Shown: in pieces, positions 1 through 7,654 of the stretch | Layout of the letters: every line of letters begins with the position of its first letter | Numbering within the stretch: the stretch's first letter is position 1 | Assembly: GCA_964404205.1 (NCBI GenBank) | Contig: CAYOJD010000033.1 | Span: 1-27,012 of the forward strand | From: CAZWBR01 sp964404205 | Lineage (GTDB): Bacteria > Bacteroidota > Bacteroidia > Bacteroidales > Prolixibacteraceae | Direction: 5' to 3' | DNA: 27,012 nt | Translations under genes and position numbers: made by a program | The notes under the pieces: model-generated | Told to the model about the DNA's origin: nothing | The model's input: the letters and a program-made list of their open reading frames with translations, nothing else | The model's database searches: none

Positions 1-915
1 GGTTTTACCGGCCGGGTTTTTCAAATAGCTCTGCCGAAGCCAGGGGTTGAAATATTTCAGGATTTTGTAGTTGATACCCAGTTTGTGGGCGTAGTCGGTA
101 AAATTCTCGACACTCCCTTTCAGTTCCACATTCTCATATTTCAGAATGGGATACTTTTCCTCGTTGGCAACCTTGAACCCATATTGCTCAGGTGCCTGCA
201 TGATCAGTTTCAGGGCTACAATCCTGAAGACGTAACGGGCGGTTTCGTCATTAAGCAACAAATCGTAATAGCTGTTGCTGTCCTGCCGGCCGGCCTGACG
301 CGAAACCCCGCTTACCCCGGCATTGTACGAGGCGGCTACCATGGTCCAACTGCCGTAACGGGCATACGATTTTTTCAGGTATTTGCAGGCGGCAACGGTC
401 GATTTCTCGATATGGTAACGCTCATCGACTTCGGTCGTCACTTCAAGGCTGTTTTCTATCGCGGTCGATTTCATAAACTGCCAAAGGCCTACGGCACCTG
501 CTGGCGATACAATCCGCTCGTTGAACCCGCTTTCGGCCACCGCCAGATATTTAAAATCGTCGGGTATCCCGTTTTCTTTCAGGATGGGTTCGATAATGGA
601 AAAGTAACGGGGTGCCTTTTTCAGATAAAGGAGTGTTTGCGAGTGAAAGTTGGCATTGACCAGCAGTTCGCGGTCGAGCGACTCACGGGTATCGAAGTTT
701 TCGAGCGGAAGTTTTTCGCCGGCAAAGTCGGCTTCGGCAGGCAGCTCCACCGGACGGGTATACACCATGCCCGAATCGGCTGCAACTGCTCGCTGCTGAA
801 TGGGGTGCGAGTTAATAAACAATCCTCCACAAACAACACAAATGGCAATCATCGAGAGGATTATGGCCGTTTGGAGCATCGGCTTGCTGCCAGGGGTATG
901 AATCTTGTTTTCCAA
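1..915 (-). CDS. Membrane-anchored lytic murein transglycosylase (SLT domain), 3' end outside window
   Basis: The product cleaves peptidoglycan glycan strands non-hydrolytically in the periplasm. 305 codons are visible and the frame stays open to the left edge, so the C-terminus is missing. A hydrophobic segment near residues 15-33 is a membrane anchor or uncleaved signal. The SLT core follows: AVAESGFN with the presumed catalytic Glu at about 128, then SPAGAVGLWQFM and AASYNAGV, the three classic motifs of MltD/Slt-type enzymes. The region after the SLT core (FNPWLRQSYLKNP) resembles the MltD-like linker of Bacteroidota homologues; LysM repeats would lie beyond the edge. I chose the TTG at 915 (peptide MENKIHTPGSKP) because it has an A-rich leader and lies just after a good promoter; the ATG at 879 is the alternative. 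It follows the sigma/anti-sigma pair on the same strand but has its own promoter. Confidence 0.88.
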   Translation of the reverse strand, partial: MENKIHTPGSKPMLQTAIILSMIAICVVCGGLFINSHPIQQRAVAADSGMVYTRPVELPAEADFAGEKLPLENFDTRESLDRELLVNANFHSQTLLYLKKAPRYFSIIEPILKENGIPDDFKYLAVAESGFNERIVSPAGAVGLWQFMKSTAIENSLEVTTEVDERYHIEKSTVAACKYLKKSYARYGSWTMVAASYNAGVSGVSRQAGRQDSNSYYDLLLNDETARYVFRIVALKLIMQAPEQYGFKVANEEKYPILKYENVELKGSVENFTDYAHKLGINYKILKYFNPWLRQSYLKNPAGKT

Positions 916-939
916 TTTCTTTCGGTTTGAATGAATCAA

Positions 940-969
940 CAAAGATAGCCAATTTGCCTTTGATTCAAA
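940..969 (-). promoter_or_regulatory. Bacteroidota-type promoter for the lytic transglycosylase
   Basis: On the minus strand, TTTG (969-966) and TATCTTTG (947-940) match the -33 TTTG / -7 TAnnTTTG consensus with 18 bases between them. It lies in the gap between the anti-sigma gene and the transglycosylase, giving a leader of roughly 20 bases to the TTG start. Confidence 0.65.
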
Positions 970-995
970 CCGGTCGACCGCCCTATTCCGGCCGG

Positions 996-2333
996 TTAGT
1001 TGAATTTGTAACTCAAACCGGTATAGATGCCAAACTGCGACGGATTGAAATTGACGGCATCATTTTTACTGATAGAATGGAGATAACGTTTCACCCGCGG
1101 CTCTACCGAAATGGTAATACGGTCGGTGATATCATAGCCAAACTCAATTCCGGCACTCCCCGAAAGGACCACATCGCGCAAATCGGCAGTTGCCCCCGAA
1201 GCCACCCGGGTGCCATTTTCGCTGATGGTGGCGCGGTTGCCCACCAGCACGTTGGCGCTCATCCCCCCCGACAGCCCGACATGAAACTTTTTCTCGCCCA
1301 GCTGGTAGGTGGCTGCCACAGGTATTTCGAGATAGCTGATCTCCTGCGAGATATCGTTGTTGTACATAAAATAGGAATTTTCACCCCCACCGGGTGCCTG
1401 GGCGGCTAAACGGTCCGAAAAAGTCTTCACCATCACCTGTCCGGCCATCATTTTTGCTTTTTCGCGCGGCGGTGCCATCGACAGGTAGTCGCCATTGACG
1501 GGAACAAACGGGGTGTTGCGGGTCGACTGGTTCATTTTGGCAAAAAGAAGCCCCGATTTGACGGAGAAATTCTTTGCCACCTTGTACGAAGCGGTCATCC
1601 CTCCCGAAAGGGTTTCGTTCGACTGGTAATCGGAGCCATTGCTTCCCGAGGGAATTTTCTCGCTGCTGGTGAACAGCGGCGAAATTTCCCCTTTGATGCT
1701 CCATCGTTGTTGCGACGCTTTACCGGGAGTGTTGAGTGTGGTTTGCGGTTGGGGAATATCTCTCTGTTCGCGGGCGGTATAAACTGGCTCTTTCTTGATT
1801 ACCACCGGGACGGTATCGATCGGTTCGCTGTTGTCGGTAAACGATTTTACCCAGTTGGCTACCTGCTCGATAACATCTTTCTTCGGTTTAAACGAATTCA
1901 GCAATTCTTCTTCGGTTTCTGAAAGGATAAAATCGCCGCTGGCGGTCTTTTCAATGGTTTCGCTTTTCGAAATGGCGATACGGGGAGGGGCAAAGGTAGC
2001 AAGTGACTTCAGCGGGTCGGCAGCAACCGTTTCGTTGGATGTAACAGGGTCGGCAGGGGCAGTAACGGCAGGAACCTGCTGATGGGTTTCGTAGTTGCCG
2101 GCCTGCTGCTGTTCGGGTAACGACGATGTTTGGGTCATCATCCAACCGGCCAGAAAAGCCATTACCACTACGGCAGCCACCGCGGCGCGCCTGAACCAGG
2201 CCAAACGTTTGATTTTACGTTGCTGGTCGAGGTTCCCCTGGATATTCTTCCAGAGGTAGAAGGGAGGGTTCTTTTCGTAATCCCCCAGTTTCTCCTGAAA
2301 CAGCTGATCGATATTTTTCTTATTTGTCAACAT
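996..2333 (-). CDS. Anti-sigma-factor-like membrane protein with C-terminal outer-membrane beta-barrel-like domain
   Basis: 445 residues in three parts. Residues 1-45 are soluble and basic, with the segment LFQEKLGDYEKNPPFYLWKN that typifies the cytoplasmic end of Bacteroidota anti-sigma-like proteins. A single hydrophobic helix lies at about 48-66. A Pro/Thr/Ser-rich periplasmic linker runs to about 210. From 211 (WSIKGEISPLF) to the C-terminus (GIYTGLSYKFN) there are alternating beta strands resembling a PorT-like eight-strand barrel. The start codon overlaps the last 7 bases of the upstream ECF sigma gene, so the two are translationally coupled, and this protein is the likely regulator of that sigma factor. 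This is inferred from position and N-terminal pattern; no binding motif proves it. An inner-membrane anchor joined to an outer-membrane-type domain is odd (see findings). Confidence 0.8.
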   Translation of the reverse strand: MLTNKKNIDQLFQEKLGDYEKNPPFYLWKNIQGNLDQQRKIKRLAWFRRAAVAAVVVMAFLAGWMMTQTSSLPEQQQAGNYETHQQVPAVTAPADPVTSNETVAADPLKSLATFAPPRIAISKSETIEKTASGDFILSETEEELLNSFKPKKDVIEQVANWVKSFTDNSEPIDTVPVVIKKEPVYTAREQRDIPQPQTTLNTPGKASQQRWSIKGEISPLFTSSEKIPSGSNGSDYQSNETLSGGMTASYKVAKNFSVKSGLLFAKMNQSTRNTPFVPVNGDYLSMAPPREKAKMMAGQVMVKTFSDRLAAQAPGGGENSYFMYNNDISQEISYLEIPVAATYQLGEKKFHVGLSGGMSANVLVGNRATISENGTRVASGATADLRDVVLSGSAGIEFGYDITDRITISVEPRVKRYLHSISKNDAVNFNPSQFGIYTGLSYKFN

Positions 2334-2890
2334 AGCGTAGTAGCAGTAGTATTTTTATCTAAACCAAAATTGTCGATTACCTTTTTCTGCAAAATAATGC
2401 GTGCCCTCGAAAGGTTCGATTTGGAGGTGCCTTCCGATATTTTCATCATCTCGCCAATCTCCTGATGCGAATAGCCTTCGATGGCATAGAGGTTGAAAAC
2501 CATTTTGTAGCGGGGCGGGAGTTCCTGAATCATCTTCAGCAGGTCGTTGGCCGAGATACCGGCTATGGTGTCGTCGGCCCATTCGGCGGTTTCGTAGCTC
2601 TTCATATCTTCCACCGGGAAGAGATGGTTGTTCTTTCTGAATTTTTCGAGTGCGGTATTGACCATGATGCGCCGCATCCACCCTTCGAATGAGCCTTTCG
2701 ACTCGAATTGCCCGATTTTGGTAAACACCCTGATAAAGCCCTCTTGCAGGATATCTTCGGCTTCGGTTGCATCTTTCGAATAGCGGAGGCAGACCCCATA
2801 CATTTTGGAGGCAAAATGATGGTAAAGTTCCGTCTGCGCCTTGCTATGGCCGGCTTTGCACTTGCGTATAATTTCTTCGAGGTTGACCAC
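2327..2890 (-). CDS. ECF (sigma-70 family) RNA polymerase sigma factor
   Basis: 187 residues, the normal ECF size. Region 2 spans about 20-85 (YHHFASKMYGVCLRYSKD, then DAEDILQEGFIRVF-type residues and FEGWMRRIMVNTA). Region 4 spans about 125-180 (LPPRYKMVFNLYAIEGYSHQ, then GTSKSNLSRAR as the recognition helix). It directs RNA polymerase to a small regulon under extracytoplasmic control. The start is GTG at 2890 (MVNLEEIIRKCKAG); no better ATG lies upstream in frame. Its stop overlaps the start of the anti-sigma-like gene by 7 bases. I found no clear TAnnTTTG element upstream: the nearest is TATGATTG about 30 bases before the start, with one mismatch. The gene could be self-regulated through an ECF-specific promoter. 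Confidence 0.93.
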   Translation of the reverse strand: MVNLEEIIRKCKAGHSKAQTELYHHFASKMYGVCLRYSKDATEAEDILQEGFIRVFTKIGQFESKGSFEGWMRRIMVNTALEKFRKNNHLFPVEDMKSYETAEWADDTIAGISANDLLKMIQELPPRYKMVFNLYAIEGYSHQEIGEMMKISEGTSKSNLSRARIILQKKVIDNFGLDKNTTATTLC

Positions 2891-3348
2891 TTGTTAATCG
2901 TTTATTTTATCAATCATAAACAGGAATCCCGGAGTGGTAGCCCGATAAGCCTTTATTTGGTAAACCAATTGTTTGTTCATTGCGGCCATCGTTTAAAAAG
3001 GCAATAAATGGTAGTAGTTGATGGGTCGAAGGAACAAATAATTTTAAACCCCGCGTTTTAATATATGTTAAAGAACACAAAAGAATCTTGCAAAATGAGA
3101 TACTCTTTTCGGTTGCCCGAAAAGCGTAGTTTTTCAATAGAAAGGTTGTCTCTTTCATACCATTGGCCCAATTGAAAGATTTTACCGATAGATGATTGTT
3201 GGAGTCCAAAAGGTTGCGTCAGGTTACGCTATCGGGGTCTGATGGGTTTCACCCGCGGGTGAAACCACTAAATCATTAGGATTCGATTCCCGGCTGAACC
3301 GGCCCCCGCCTAATCCGTATCTTTTAACAATTGCCAGCCGGCCCGCTA
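2891..3348. other. Intergenic region between divergent sigma factor and dedA
   Basis: About 460 bases with no convincing gene. A 99-codon open frame on the minus strand has no recognisable features and rare-looking composition. The right third (about 3225-3330) is GC-rich and structured: a perfect palindrome at 3245-3266, a CCGG-CTGAA-CCGG stem, and ATTAGG/CCTAAT arms. The left part must hold the sigma-operon promoter, which I could not place with confidence. Confidence 0.5.
3245..3266. repeat. Perfect 22-bp palindrome
   Basis: Each half is GGTTTCACCCG or its complement, with no spacer, centred between 3255 and 3256. It sits about 100 bases upstream of the dedA promoter in a GC-rich block unlike the AT-rich surroundings. 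It could be a protein-binding site, or the core of a dispersed intergenic palindromic element. Confidence 0.7.
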
Positions 3349-3378
3349 TTGCGGAAAGCCCGATTTCGTTTAGTTTTG
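3349..3378 (+). promoter_or_regulatory. Bacteroidota-type promoter for dedA
   Basis: TTG (3349-3351) and TAGTTTTG (3371-3378), 19 bases apart, match -33/-7. Transcription would begin near 3385, leaving a leader of about ten bases before the ATG at 3394. This rules out in-frame starts further upstream. Confidence 0.65.
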
Positions 3379-3393
3379 CAAAAAAACAATTGT

Positions 3394-4011
3394 ATGAGCG
3401 AGATGATAGCGCAGGTAGTCGATTGGTATATGACCCATATGAACTATTGGACCATTACCATTCTGATGGCCATCGAGAGTTCGTTTATCCCGTTTCCCTC
3501 CGAAATCGTTATTCCGCCGGCAGCTTACAAGGCAGCCAACGGCGAACTGAATATTTACCTTGTCGTGCTTTTCGGCACCATCGGGGCCCTGATTGGTGCG
3601 TTGTTCAACTACTATTTCGCCAAATTTCTGGGGCAGCCGCTGTTGCTTAAATTTGCCGATACCCGTCTGGCCCGTATGATGCTGGTCGACCGGACAGCCA
3701 TTCACAAATCGGAAGAATATTTTCGCAAACATGGCAAAACCTCTACATTGATAGGCCGCTTTATTCCCGGTATCCGCCAGCTGATATCGCTTCCGGCAGG
3801 ACTGGCCAATATGAATATGAAAGATTTCCTTATCTATACAGCCATTGGTTCGGGGGCATGGAACATTATCCTGGCACTGATGGGCTACTTCCTCTATTCG
3901 CAAAAGGATTTGCTGAACGAATACTATACCGATATCTCCATCGGGCTGCTTGCCGTTGGGTTACTTTATGTTGCCTATCTGGTGTACAACGGGTTTAAAA
4001 AGCGGAAATAG
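3394..4011 (+). CDS. DedA family (VTT/SNARE-associated domain) inner-membrane protein
   Basis: 205 residues, the usual length. DedA proteins are polytopic inner-membrane proteins; members are linked to undecaprenyl-phosphate or phospholipid translocation, membrane potential and envelope integrity, and the substrate here is unknown. Diagnostic segments are ESSFIPFPSEIVIPPAAY (28-45, with the conserved acidic and Pro-x-Pro-Ser-Glu residues), the re-entrant-loop motif GRFIPGIRQLISLPAG (121-136), and G152/W156 in the following helix. Several hydrophobic helices fill the rest and the C-terminus is basic (FKKRK). The start at 3394 is fixed by the promoter just upstream; a TTG start at 3331 would precede the promoter. 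It is transcribed alone and ends in a terminator. Confidence 0.92.
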   Translation: MSEMIAQVVDWYMTHMNYWTITILMAIESSFIPFPSEIVIPPAAYKAANGELNIYLVVLFGTIGALIGALFNYYFAKFLGQPLLLKFADTRLARMMLVDRTAIHKSEEYFRKHGKTSTLIGRFIPGIRQLISLPAGLANMNMKDFLIYTAIGSGAWNIILALMGYFLYSQKDLLNEYYTDISIGLLAVGLLYVAYLVYNGFKKRK

Positions 4012-4035
4012 GGGCTCTCAATCATCATATTCTGC

Positions 4036-4065
4036 AAAACCGCTCCAATCATGGGCGGTTTTTTT
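4036..4065 (+). terminator. Rho-independent terminator after dedA
   Basis: AAACCGC pairs with GCGGTTT around a loop containing CAATCAT, with one bulged base, followed by seven T residues. It lies about 25 bases after the dedA stop. Confidence 0.85.
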
Positions 4066-4146
4066 ATGCCCCGCTATTCTCTTTCCTTTCCATTGGGCGA
4101 CAACGGACTATCGCTTAATTATCCGTGCATTTTCACTGTTATTCCC

Positions 4147-4214
4147 GTGTATCTTCTCTGTCTTTTAAACACACAATATACACACAATATACACAGAAGA
4201 TACACACAAGATAG
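4147..4214. repeat. Four 11-bp tandem repeats with an inverted arm
   Basis: Units start at 4171, 4182, 4193 and 4204: ACACAATATAC twice exactly, then ACAGAAGATAC and ACACAAGATAG. The stretch GTGTATCTTC at 4147-4156 is the exact reverse complement of GAAGATACAC at 4196-4205, so a 10-bp stem enclosing the first two units is also possible. No gene covers the stretch. Confidence 0.75.
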
Positions 4215-4271
4215 GGCGATGGTATGGTTTTGATCCCTGCTTAAGAAGGATTAAACGCAGGGTTGCCCTAT
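4211..4271. other. Nested inverted repeats 3' of the DUF4249 gene
   Basis: ATAGGGC (4211-4217) pairs with GCCCTAT (4265-4271). Inside it, CCCTGC (4235-4240) pairs with GCAGGG (4257-4262) around a 16-base loop. It lies 57 bases beyond the stop of the uptake operon on the minus strand. There is no T-tract, so it is not a standard intrinsic terminator; it may be a 3' UTR structure. Confidence 0.5.
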
Positions 4272-4327
4272 AATTGGGGATACAAAGGGAGGTGTTTAGA
4301 AGTTGATTAGGCGTGAAAAGAGGTTAC

Positions 4328-5281
4328 CTATTGGTTGGGTGGAACGACTGCCAGCTCACTTTTCGCGTAGCTGCCTACAATACCGGCCCCATTTTTCACA
4401 TTGGTAAATAGCTGAACCGGTTCTGCAAATTCATCGTAGTTTTTACTTTTGGTATAGCTTTTCATGAATAGATAATATTCGCGGCTAATATGCTGAACCG
4501 CGACGGTGATTCTTATTGCTCTGGCGGGTATCTGTCTGTTGTAAAAATTTACAAGGTATTTTTGCCCGTCGAAAATATTGTCCTTGAAAATCATAAACTT
4601 ATTTTGGTTGTCTTCGTCCTGATTATCGGAGGCATCTCCCTCGTCCATACCTGTAAAGATGGACTGATCGTAGAGCGTTTGCATTAAGCTTCTAAATGCG
4701 ACAACCTCGCCGCCGGCTTCTGGTTCCATATAACCATCGTAATAGGCAAGCAAACGGTAGTAATTTGCCTCTCTAGCCGGATCAGAAATGTAAAAAAAGT
4801 AGTTTACCCTTGGGGGGTTTCCCTGTATGAGCTTTTCGATATGAAAGTCTGATATAACAGGAGGTTCCGGAATTTGGGTCGATGCGGAGATAGTGTTGTA
4901 ACCCTTCCGGGCAACCGAGAGGGTATATGTAGGGCCTTTCAATGGTTTTTTGTTACCCGTGTAACTGTTATCGCCTGCATAGGTCAGATTTTCAATCAGC
5001 CGCCCATCTTCAAATACTTCAACCGTACAGTCGGGAAGCGCAAGATTTTTGGTTGTATCGCCGTAGGGTTTGGCCAAACCTACTTTAACCGAAAAGGTGC
5101 TGTCGGTATTCAGATAACTGAACATCGTCAGAAATGGTTGTTCGCCATCAATTTCAAAATCGACGTACCGGTTGTTATCGCATGAGCTTAACAAGGCCAT
5201 AGGTATAGTAAACAGTGCGATAGTCTTGATTAGAATACCCCGCAATATTCGGTTACGCTTGTTTTTTATCATTTGATACAT
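4328..5281 (-). CDS. DUF4249 lipoprotein, partner of TonB-dependent receptor
   Basis: 317 residues. The N-terminus is basic (MIKNKRNRILRG), followed by a hydrophobic stretch and a lipobox ending at Cys34 (MALLSSC), so the mature protein is lipid-anchored. The body is beta-rich with the DUF4249 signature: a conserved DxxQPFLTMFSYLN-like start, PLKGPTYTLSVARKGY and IPEPPVISDF. DUF4249 genes typically lie directly downstream of TonB-dependent receptors in Bacteroidota, in the position SusD occupies in sus-like loci. Here the gap to the receptor stop is 4 bases. A surface-exposed substrate-capture role is inferred; the substrate is unknown. The ATG at 5281 adds three residues to a second in-frame ATG (MIKNK), which is equally possible. 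Confidence 0.88.
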   Translation of the reverse strand: MYQMIKNKRNRILRGILIKTIALFTIPMALLSSCDNNRYVDFEIDGEQPFLTMFSYLNTDSTFSVKVGLAKPYGDTTKNLALPDCTVEVFEDGRLIENLTYAGDNSYTGNKKPLKGPTYTLSVARKGYNTISASTQIPEPPVISDFHIEKLIQGNPPRVNYFFYISDPAREANYYRLLAYYDGYMEPEAGGEVVAFRSLMQTLYDQSIFTGMDEGDASDNQDEDNQNKFMIFKDNIFDGQKYLVNFYNRQIPARAIRITVAVQHISREYYLFMKSYTKSKNYDEFAEPVQLFTNVKNGAGIVGSYAKSELAVVPPNQ

Positions 5282-5285
5282 TGGC

Positions 5286-7616
5286 CTAGAAGTTTAACTG
5301 GTAGCTTACTGACAGAATTATCGGAAAGAGACTTTTTTCTGTTATTCTGTAAGATATCGTTTCGGTATCATGATTGTATTTTTCAGATGGATAGACACTG
5401 TATGGATTAAATTGATTGTAGGCATTATAAACGCCAATGCTCCATGTTCGTGAGCCATGTAACCGCTTTTTATGAAAATTGGCATTCAAGTCGAGACGGT
5501 GGTAGTCGGCCAACCGATAGTTATAGCGGTTTTTGATGTAGTGTGCCGTACCACTCATTCCTCCAATATAGCCGGGAATATCGAATTGATGGGTGGCCAA
5601 GGTGATGTAATTTCCGGTGTAATACACCCAAGTGGCTCCGATATCGAAACGTTTACTGAATTGATGGGTCACCACAATGTTAAAACAGTGGCGTCGGTCG
5701 TATCGGGACGGAAAGGCATTTCCGAGATTGATATTTTCGAATTTACGGTTGGCCCACGAAAGGGTATAAGCAAGCCATCCGGTGGTTGCCCCTTTATCTT
5801 TACGTACCATCAGCTCTGCTCCGTACGACCAGCCCCGGCCTGTTTCAATCTTGTTTTCCCAGCTCCCTGTTGTACCCAGAAAGCTGGCTCCATCCTTGTA
5901 TTCAATCAGGTTGTCCATTGCCTTATAGAAGCCTTCGACCGAGAAAACCAATGCGTTGGCTGTCGAATAATCGGCACCGAACACATATTGGTAACCTTGT
6001 TGGGGTTTCACCTTTTTGGTGGCTGGTAGCCACAAATCGGTTGGCATATCGATGATGGAGCTGCTTAGCAGATGGAGATATTGCGTCATCTTCGAATAGG
6101 ATGCTTTAATTGCGAGGTCTGCTACAGGTGTGTAAATTAGTGTCAAACGAGGTTCGACTGACGAAAAATTCTTTCCCTGTACGTGGTATAATGAGGTTCG
6201 AATACCGGCATTGGCAGTAAACCGCTTTGATATCCTGAAATCGTCTTCGGCATAAAGCGACAGTTCGTGCGAACGGATGTTATCGCCTGAGATTACCGTG
6301 TCGAGTTTTGCTGCATCGGCGCTTACCCCCGATATTGTTTGTATCCCCGGTCTATAGTGATGGTTAACATAGCTGGCCCCAAACTTAATATTGTGGTTGG
6401 CCCCCGGGTGATAATCGAAGTCGCTGTTCAATATTGCGTCGTTTATTTTTGAGTTGTATTTGGAGTAGGTATATTCCTTGTTTTGGCTGTATGAATTGGA
6501 ACTCTTGCCTATTATTGTATAACTGTAACGGCTTAAGGCTGCCGATGAGTTAAGAAACAGCTTGTTCGACAAGGTGTAATTCCATCGCAGTATGCCGTTC
6601 AGGTTTCCCCAGTTCATATTGTTCGAAAAGCTGCTAAGTTTTTCTTTTTCTTCGTTATAGGCTTTGTCACGGCCGTTGTAAATACTGAGATACAAACGGC
6701 TCCGATCGTTAAATGTATGGTTGATTTTGGCATTATAATCATGAAAAAAATAGCTGATGGAGGGGTCGAAGCCTGTGAGTTTTCCGATTGTCTTTTCCAA
6801 TAGATCGTAATAGGTACGTCTTGCCGAAATATTGAACGATGTTTTGGTATTCAGCGGCCCTTCAAGGTTGAACTTCGATGATATTAGTCCAATGGTGAAA
6901 TTGCCGTGTAACTCCTTTTGGTTGCCCTCCTTCATCCGCACATCGATAACCGACGAGAGGCGACCGCCGAACCTTGCCGGAAAGCCACCTTTATACACGG
7001 TTACATTTTTAATGGCTTCGGGGATAAAGACCGAAAAGAAACCAAACAGATGGCTGGCATTATAGACCGGTACGCCATCGAGAAGGATAAGGTTCTGGTC
7101 GCTGTTGCCCCCTCTGACATATATCCCGGCGCTAGCTTCGCTGCCTCCCTGAATGCCGGGCATCAATTGGATACTTTTTAGTAAATCCTTCTCGCCCAAC
7201 ATGGAGGGTAATTTCTGAACGATCGACATCGGAAGTTCAATTCGACTTGTCTGTACCATGTCTGAACGATGGCTACGGGTTGCCGTAACCTTAATTTCAT
7301 CGAGTTCCTTGTTTCCTGTAAGGTCAATATTCAATTGAATATCTTTGTGCAGGTCGAATTCCTGAACAGAAGGGGTGTATCCTACATACGAGCAGAGGAG
7401 CTTAATTTCACCTTCGGGCAAGGTCAGACTATAGAATCCGTAATTGTTGGTAACGGTTCCCAATCCGCTATTTTGATCGAGAACGGTTGCATTAATCAGG
7501 GTTTCGCCCGAGGCACGGTCGGTAACCTTGCCACTTATCGTAACCTTCGGTTGAGCTATGGCAGTTGCCTGAAGCATTGCACAAAGAAGCAATACAAAAC
7601 CAATTTTGTTGAACAT
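5286..7616 (-). CDS. TonB-dependent outer-membrane receptor with carboxypeptidase-like N-terminal domain
   Basis: 776 residues. Signal peptide 1-21 (LLLCAMLQATAIAQ). A carboxypeptidase-regulatory-like domain follows at about 25-105 (VTISGKVTDRASGETLINAT and NNYGFYSLTLPEG). The plug domain at about 115-225 contains MPGIQGGSEASAGIYVRGGN, LLDGVPVYNASHLFGFF and FPARFGGRLSSVIDVR. A 22-strand barrel fills the rest and ends in LSVSYQLNF with a terminal aromatic residue. It imports a ligand across the outer membrane using TonB/ExbBD energy; the ligand is not evident. There is no SusD gene; the partner is the DUF4249 lipoprotein immediately downstream. The preceding barrel-protein gene lies 38 bases upstream, so three genes probably form one transcript. 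Composition is AT-richer than neighbouring genes. Confidence 0.95.
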   Translation of the reverse strand: MFNKIGFVLLLCAMLQATAIAQPKVTISGKVTDRASGETLINATVLDQNSGLGTVTNNYGFYSLTLPEGEIKLLCSYVGYTPSVQEFDLHKDIQLNIDLTGNKELDEIKVTATRSHRSDMVQTSRIELPMSIVQKLPSMLGEKDLLKSIQLMPGIQGGSEASAGIYVRGGNSDQNLILLDGVPVYNASHLFGFFSVFIPEAIKNVTVYKGGFPARFGGRLSSVIDVRMKEGNQKELHGNFTIGLISSKFNLEGPLNTKTSFNISARRTYYDLLEKTIGKLTGFDPSISYFFHDYNAKINHTFNDRSRLYLSIYNGRDKAYNEEKEKLSSFSNNMNWGNLNGILRWNYTLSNKLFLNSSAALSRYSYTIIGKSSNSYSQNKEYTYSKYNSKINDAILNSDFDYHPGANHNIKFGASYVNHHYRPGIQTISGVSADAAKLDTVISGDNIRSHELSLYAEDDFRISKRFTANAGIRTSLYHVQGKNFSSVEPRLTLIYTPVADLAIKASYSKMTQYLHLLSSSIIDMPTDLWLPATKKVKPQQGYQYVFGADYSTANALVFSVEGFYKAMDNLIEYKDGASFLGTTGSWENKIETGRGWSYGAELMVRKDKGATTGWLAYTLSWANRKFENINLGNAFPSRYDRRHCFNIVVTHQFSKRFDIGATWVYYTGNYITLATHQFDIPGYIGGMSGTAHYIKNRYNYRLADYHRLDLNANFHKKRLHGSRTWSIGVYNAYNQFNPYSVYPSEKYNHDTETISYRITEKSLFPIILSVSYQLNF

Positions 7617-7654
7617 AGTCGGCGAGTCGGTTTCGGAAAGATATTGTTTTGTCG

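Noticed and set aside
85..930. Long open frame of 281 codons on the plus strand
   Set aside because: It is antisense to the lytic transglycosylase, whose SLT motifs are clear; the plus-strand translation has no recognisable domain.
2910..3209. 99-codon open frame on the minus strand upstream of the sigma gene
   Set aside because: No domain, signal or start context, and it ends before the GTG start of the sigma factor; likely chance.
3275..3295. GGATTCGATTCC, resembling a tRNA T-arm
   Set aside because: Only three stem pairs form, and no acceptor, D or anticodon arm can be assembled around it.
3331..3393. N-terminal extension of the DedA gene from a TTG
   Set aside because: The promoter at 3349-3378 lies inside it, so the extension would not be transcribed.
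4051..4233. 60-codon open frame after dedA
   Set aside because: It begins in the terminator and reads through the 11-bp tandem repeats; no conserved features.
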